Part shown: positions 61,088 through 64,000 of the stretch, one piece after another | Layout of the letters: every line of letters starts with the position of its first letter | Position numbering within the stretch: position 1 is the stretch's first letter | From: Candidatus Gastranaerophilales bacterium | GTDB taxonomy: Bacteria > Cyanobacteriota > Vampirovibrionia > Gastranaerophilales > Gastranaerophilaceae | NCBI GenBank assembly: GCA_017560095.1 | Contig: JAFYOU010000036.1 | Coordinates: 124,001-188,000, forward strand | Direction of reading: 5' to 3' | DNA: 64,000 bases | The notes under the pieces: generated by a model | Told to the model about the DNA's origin: nothing | Database searches by the model: none | The model's input: only the letters and a program-made list of their open reading frames with translations | Program-made: the position numbers and the translations under genes

Positions 61088-61852
61088 ATGTATACGAACA
61101 AATGCATTAAATGCGGGAAAGAATTTGAAACCAAAAACCCAAAAAGGGTAATTTGTCCTGAATGTTTATATCCAGAAAGAACAACAACTGAAACAACTCC
61201 TTCGGTTGATGAAAATGGTGTAGTGCAAGATTATTCGCGTGGATATAGTGCAGGAACAGGTAATCCCGAAGGATATCAAAGAAGATATAATAATCGCCCA
61301 CAAAATAATCAAGGTGGATATAATCGTCCAAGAGGTAATTTCCAAAGGCCACAAGGTGGCGGATATAATAATAGACGTCCACAAAGGCCAGGCGGATTTA
61401 ATAAGGGCGGATTTAATAAACGTCCCCAAAGACCTAATAAAAATAAACCTTTATTAATTAATAAAGAACAATTAGCAATAATCGAAGAAATGTATAAAAA
61501 AATGCTTCCGCTTCCAAATCCGGATGCCCATGAAGTAATTGCAACGGCAATTGAATTAGAACCAAAAAAAGTATTTTTTGGGATTAATTTAATCAGACAA
61601 AAAATGATGCTTCCAAAAGTTCAGTTTCCAAAAAGAAAATTGGCAATTACTCCTGATCAAATGACTGCTATTAAAAATTTATATGAGCCATTGTTGCCAC
61701 TGCCTCCAATTGGTTGTCATAAAATTCTTGCAGCTCAATTAAAAATGGATGAGTGGAGGGTTCATGTTGGTATTGGACTTGTAAGAAAACAAATGGGTCT
61801 GGATAGATGGAACGAAGATAGAGAAGATAGACCTGAAGAATTTAAAAAATAG
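61088..61852 (+). CDS. Zinc-ribbon protein with RG-rich linker and duplicated C-terminal domain
   Basis: A 254-residue basic protein. Residues 5-27 form a zinc ribbon (CIKCGKEFETK...CPECL). Residues about 50-118 are low-complexity Gly/Arg/Asn/Gln/Pro with GGYN and RPQRP repeats, like RNA-binding RGG tails. The C-terminal half has two similar units of about 58 residues (119-176 and 181-238): each runs L.I...Q...I...Y...LPLP....H...A...., then V..GI.L+R..M.L. This looks like an internal duplication. Nucleic-acid binding is likely from composition; the function is unknown. Confidence 0.8.
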   Translation: MYTNKCIKCGKEFETKNPKRVICPECLYPERTTTETTPSVDENGVVQDYSRGYSAGTGNPEGYQRRYNNRPQNNQGGYNRPRGNFQRPQGGGYNNRRPQRPGGFNKGGFNKRPQRPNKNKPLLINKEQLAIIEEMYKKMLPLPNPDAHEVIATAIELEPKKVFFGINLIRQKMMLPKVQFPKRKLAITPDQMTAIKNLYEPLLPLPPIGCHKILAAQLKMDEWRVHVGIGLVRKQMGLDRWNEDREDRPEEFKK

Positions 61853-61879
61853 TAATACCATTTGGTATTACTATTTTTT
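61850..61879. terminator. Terminator after the RG-rich gene
   Basis: TAGTAATACCA and TGGTATTACTA pair perfectly over TT, followed by TTTTTT. The stop codon TAG opens the left arm. Confidence 0.88.
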
Positions 61880-61908
61880 AATGTAAATGTAATCTTATTT
61901 AAAATTAA

Positions 61909-62691
61909 TTAATTAATTTTAATTTCTCTAATTGATGATATAAGGTATTTTGTATATTCATTTTTTGGATTTGAAAAAAGTTCATAGCATTTTTCAAATT
62001 CAACAATTTCGCCTTTATGCATAACTGCAATTTTATCAGATAAATAACGGACTAAATTTAAATCATGAGAAATAAATAATATTGTTAAATTTAATTTTTC
62101 TCTTAATTCTAATAATAAATTTATAATAGTTGCACTTATACTCACATCAAGAGCGCTTACAGGTTCGTCCGCTACTATAAATTTGGGTTTTAAAATTAAA
62201 GCTCTAGCAATTGCTATTCTTTGTCTTTGTCCACCAGAAAATTCATGTGGGTATTTTTTCAAATCATCTTTTGATAGTCCAACAAGAGAGATTATTTCTT
62301 CAATTTTTTCTTTTCTATTTTTTTCATTATGAATAATTAAAGGCTCTTCTAAAGTATCTTTTATTTTCATTTTAGGATTTAAGCTTGAATATGGATTTTG
62401 AAAAACCATTTGAATTTTTTTTCGATATTCAAAAGTTTCTTTTTTGTCAAATTTTAAAATATTTTTTCCTTCAAAAAGAATTTCACCATCTTCAGGAGTA
62501 ATTAATTTTAAAATGCAATTTGCTAATGTTGATTTTCCGCAACCAGATTCGCCTACTAAAGATACAATTTCGCCTTGCTTAATATCTAAATTAATGCCTT
62601 TTAAAACGTGTTGAGCATTTTTTTTAGGTGATAAAAAATCGCTTTGTTCACAATAAGTTTTATTTAAATTTTTAATTGAAATTAAAATCAT
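61909..62691 (-). CDS. ABC transporter ATP-binding protein, oligopeptide/nickel (OppF/DppF) type
   Basis: A 260-residue ATPase with GESGCGKST (Walker A), the Q-loop region VFQNPYSSLNPKMKI typical of Opp/Dpp ATPases, FSGGQRQRIAIARAL (signature), FIVADEPVSALDVS (Walker B) and LTILFISHDLNLVR (H-loop). It lacks the C-terminal oligopeptide-specific extension of full OppF (about 320 residues). No permease or binding protein gene is in the window, but the operon could continue elsewhere. Confidence 0.9.
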   Translation of the reverse strand: MILISIKNLNKTYCEQSDFLSPKKNAQHVLKGINLDIKQGEIVSLVGESGCGKSTLANCILKLITPEDGEILFEGKNILKFDKKETFEYRKKIQMVFQNPYSSLNPKMKIKDTLEEPLIIHNEKNRKEKIEEIISLVGLSKDDLKKYPHEFSGGQRQRIAIARALILKPKFIVADEPVSALDVSISATIINLLLELREKLNLTILFISHDLNLVRYLSDKIAVMHKGEIVEFEKCYELFSNPKNEYTKYLISSIREIKIN

Positions 62692-62707
62692 AAAAAATTA
62701 TAAACAC

Positions 62708-62735
62708 AAAAAAGCGAGACTTACATCCCGCTATT
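62708..62735 (-). terminator. Terminator of adk
   Basis: On the minus strand AGCGGGA pairs with TCTCGCT (one G-U) over a short loop and is followed by TTTTTTG. Confidence 0.8.
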
Positions 62736-62772
62736 TGTTTATATATAAATATTCTATTCATCGTTTTTGAAT

Positions 62773-63441
62773 TTATGTCTCTTTAAAAACAATTTCTTTT
62801 AAATTTTCCCAAATTTCAGATATTGTTCCATCTGCTTTTAATTCTTCTAAAATTCCTAATTGTTTGAAATATTCATATAATGGAGCGGTTTCTTTTTCGT
62901 AAGTAACAAATCTTGCTCTTGCAACTTCTTCATTATCATCTTTTCTTAATGTTAATTTGGTATCGCAAATATCGCAATAATCCATAATTTTTGGAGGATT
63001 TGAAATTAAATTGTAAATAGTTCCGCATTTTGGACAAGAACGACGATTGATTAATCTTTGAATTAATAATTCATTATCAATATCAAAATAAATTGCTATA
63101 GCGTCATCTTTAAGGTTAAATCTGCCAGTATCTGCTAAGATTTCATCCAATGATTCTGCTTGCTCAAGAGAACGAGGGAATCCATCTAAGATGTAGCCGT
63201 TTTCGCAATCATTTTGTGCTAAACGTTCTTTAATTACACTTGTTACTACTTGCAATGGAACAAGATTGCCTTTATCAATAAAACCCTTTGCAATGATACC
63301 AAGTTCAGTTTCGTCTTGAATATTTTTTCTCAAAAGCGCACCTGTATCAATATGTGGAATTGATAATTTATTAGCTAATCTTGAAGTTTGAGTACCTTTT
63401 CCTGAACCAGGAGGGCCTAAAAATATAAAAACTTTTTTCAT
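62773..63441 (-). CDS. adk: Adenylate kinase, zinc-binding type
   Basis: A 222-residue enzyme that balances ATP, ADP and AMP. GPPGSGKGTQ is the P-loop, followed by DTGALLRK, GYILDGFPRSLEQA and the LID with four zinc-binding Cys (CPKCGTIYN and CDICDTKL). The long LID form is normal for this type. It follows secY on the same strand after 53 bases that hold a perfect hairpin, as in the conserved secY-adk order of the spc operon. Confidence 0.96.
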   Translation of the reverse strand: MKKVFIFLGPPGSGKGTQTSRLANKLSIPHIDTGALLRKNIQDETELGIIAKGFIDKGNLVPLQVVTSVIKERLAQNDCENGYILDGFPRSLEQAESLDEILADTGRFNLKDDAIAIYFDIDNELLIQRLINRRSCPKCGTIYNLISNPPKIMDYCDICDTKLTLRKDDNEEVARARFVTYEKETAPLYEYFKQLGILEELKADGTISEIWENLKEIVFKET

Positions 63442-63461
63442 TATTTTATCCTCTGTAATGG

Positions 63462-63488
63462 TAAATCGCTCTAAAATAGAGCGATTTA
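63462..63488. promoter_or_regulatory. Perfect 12-bp hairpin between secY and adk
   Basis: TAAATCGCTCTA and TAGAGCGATTTA pair around a 3-base loop. There is no T-run on the minus strand, so it is not a plain terminator. It may be a processing site that separates secY and adk messages or a partial attenuator. Confidence 0.5.
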
Positions 63489-63494
63489 CTTAAA

Positions 63495-64000
63495 TTATTG
63501 TTGCAAGAAACTTTCATAGTTTTTTGCTAACATGTGAGTCTTGATTTGATTAACAAAATCAAGAGCTACACCAACCAAGATAATAAGACTTGTTGCGCCT
63601 ATACCTTGGAATGTTGTAATATTTGTTACTTTAGCTGCAATTGTTGGAACTAAAGCAATTATGCCTAGCGAAATTGCGCCTATAAACATAATTCGCCCTA
63701 AGATTTCATCAAGCTTGTCTGCTGTTGGTTTTCCTGGTTTAACGCCAGGAATTGCAGAACCATATTTTTTCAAATTGTTTGCAATTTCTTTTGGTTGCAT
63801 CGATGGAATAATTGAAGCATAAAAGAACGTTAAGCCAAATATCAATACAAAATAAATAACATAATAACTTACGGAATTTGCTGAAAATATTATGTTTAAT
63901 TTTTCAAATACTTGAGCCAACATAACATTTTCAATGTGCATTTGTTGAACAAAACCTAATACTGTTGCAGGGAATAGCAAAATTGCAATTGCAAAAATAA
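63495..64000 (-). CDS. secY: Preprotein translocase subunit SecY, C-terminal part (truncated)
   Basis: The C-terminal 168 residues of the channel protein of the Sec translocase; the frame is still open at the right edge of the window. FAIAILLFPATV, FFYASIIPSMQPKEIANNLKKYGSAIPGVKPGKPT (the cytosolic loop that contacts SecA and the ribosome, described here only by its ends at about residues 68-100 of the fragment) and DKLDEILGRIMFIGAI are typical, followed by the last helices (IGATSLIILVGVALDFVNQI). Confidence 0.96.
   Translation of the reverse strand, partial: IFAIAILLFPATVLGFVQQMHIENVMLAQVFEKLNIIFSANSVSYYVIYFVLIFGLTFFYASIIPSMQPKEIANNLKKYGSAIPGVKPGKPTADKLDEILGRIMFIGAISLGIIALVPTIAAKVTNITTFQGIGATSLIILVGVALDFVNQIKTHMLAKNYESFLQQ

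Noticed and set aside
61107-61457. Frames on both strands inside the RG-rich tract of the 61088 gene
   Set aside because: The Gly/Arg/Asn repeats keep other frames open by composition; the plus-strand zinc-ribbon protein is the coherent reading.
1-64000. CRISPR arrays, insertion sequences and prophage genes
   Set aside because: I looked for regularly spaced direct repeats, terminal inverted repeats with transposase frames, and phage structural or integrase genes; none can be supported. The only repeats are the two pairs at 9.0-9.2 kb and 14.8-15.0 kb.

Overview
The window is a 64 kb piece of an AT-rich bacterial chromosome with mostly ordinary housekeeping genes, short spacers and many lineage-specific proteins that I cannot assign. 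No photosynthesis gene, prophage module, CRISPR array or intact insertion sequence is visible. The gene set fits a fermentative anaerobe with a two-membrane envelope: a ferredoxin-linked 2-oxoacid oxidoreductase, a membrane pyrophosphatase, a flavin reductase-rubredoxin fusion, an MCE/MlaD-type protein, RseP, M16 protease and many Sec signal peptides. A short DprA-like protein and a GHL10-type protein with the N-terminal domain often seen in cyanobacterial homologues point towards a non-photosynthetic relative of cyanobacteria (Vampirovibrionia/Melainabacteria, for example Gastranaerophilales). That placement is an inference from gene content; no 16S gene is present.

Layout. 0-9 kb: the 3' part of a membrane protein, a CATG-rich spacer, cytidine deaminase, a radical SAM/AI-2E-family pair, then lysA-cdaA-flavin reductase/rubredoxin and an orphan CheD-like protein. 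9-16.3 kb is the most accessory part: a tRNA-Arg with a duplicated 3' end, a DNA-binding/coiled-coil protein with a histidine kinase, a degenerate amidohydrolase, a small islet with an HTH protein and a 24-residue hydrophobic peptide, a GC-rich direct repeat, a 6S-like RNA and a frameshifted MCE gene. 16.4-26.8 kb: WG-repeat protein, the four-gene 2-oxoacid:ferredoxin oxidoreductase operon, membrane pyrophosphatase, RNase P RNA, DprA-like protein and PcrA helicase. 26.9-37.4 kb: RNA modification (uracil methyltransferase, Dus), gmhA, HD protein, TPR protein, rfbA and a NUMOD3-like protein. 37.4-60.4 kb is a long run of plus-strand genes: FAD oxidase, MATE, HD-GYP regulator, pgk, M16 protease, comF, dnaN, thrB, mnmG, ribH, an envelope group (AMIN-like, HTH/coiled-coil, RseP, GHL10) and a 1008-residue coiled-coil protein. 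60.4-64 kb: two zinc-ribbon proteins, an ABC ATPase, adk and the 3' part of secY.

How the genes work together. The oxidoreductase operon makes or uses reduced ferredoxin, and the pyrophosphatase next to it can turn pyrophosphate into an ion gradient. lysA and cdaA, together in one unit, link diaminopimelate/lysine supply to c-di-AMP. secY-adk is the conserved end of the spc ribosomal-protein operon. Most other functional groups are scattered and not clustered by pathway.

The points most worth a second look are the CheD-like orphan, the candidate type I toxin-like peptide at 14.1 kb, the tRNA-Arg 3' duplication, several hairpins that enclose Shine-Dalgarno sites or start codons, the frameshifted MCE gene, the degenerate amidohydrolase, the layered inverted repeats upstream of dnaN, and the zinc-ribbon protein with a duplicated C-terminal domain. 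Gene starts were moved from the longest frame where a Shine-Dalgarno site clearly favoured an internal start.
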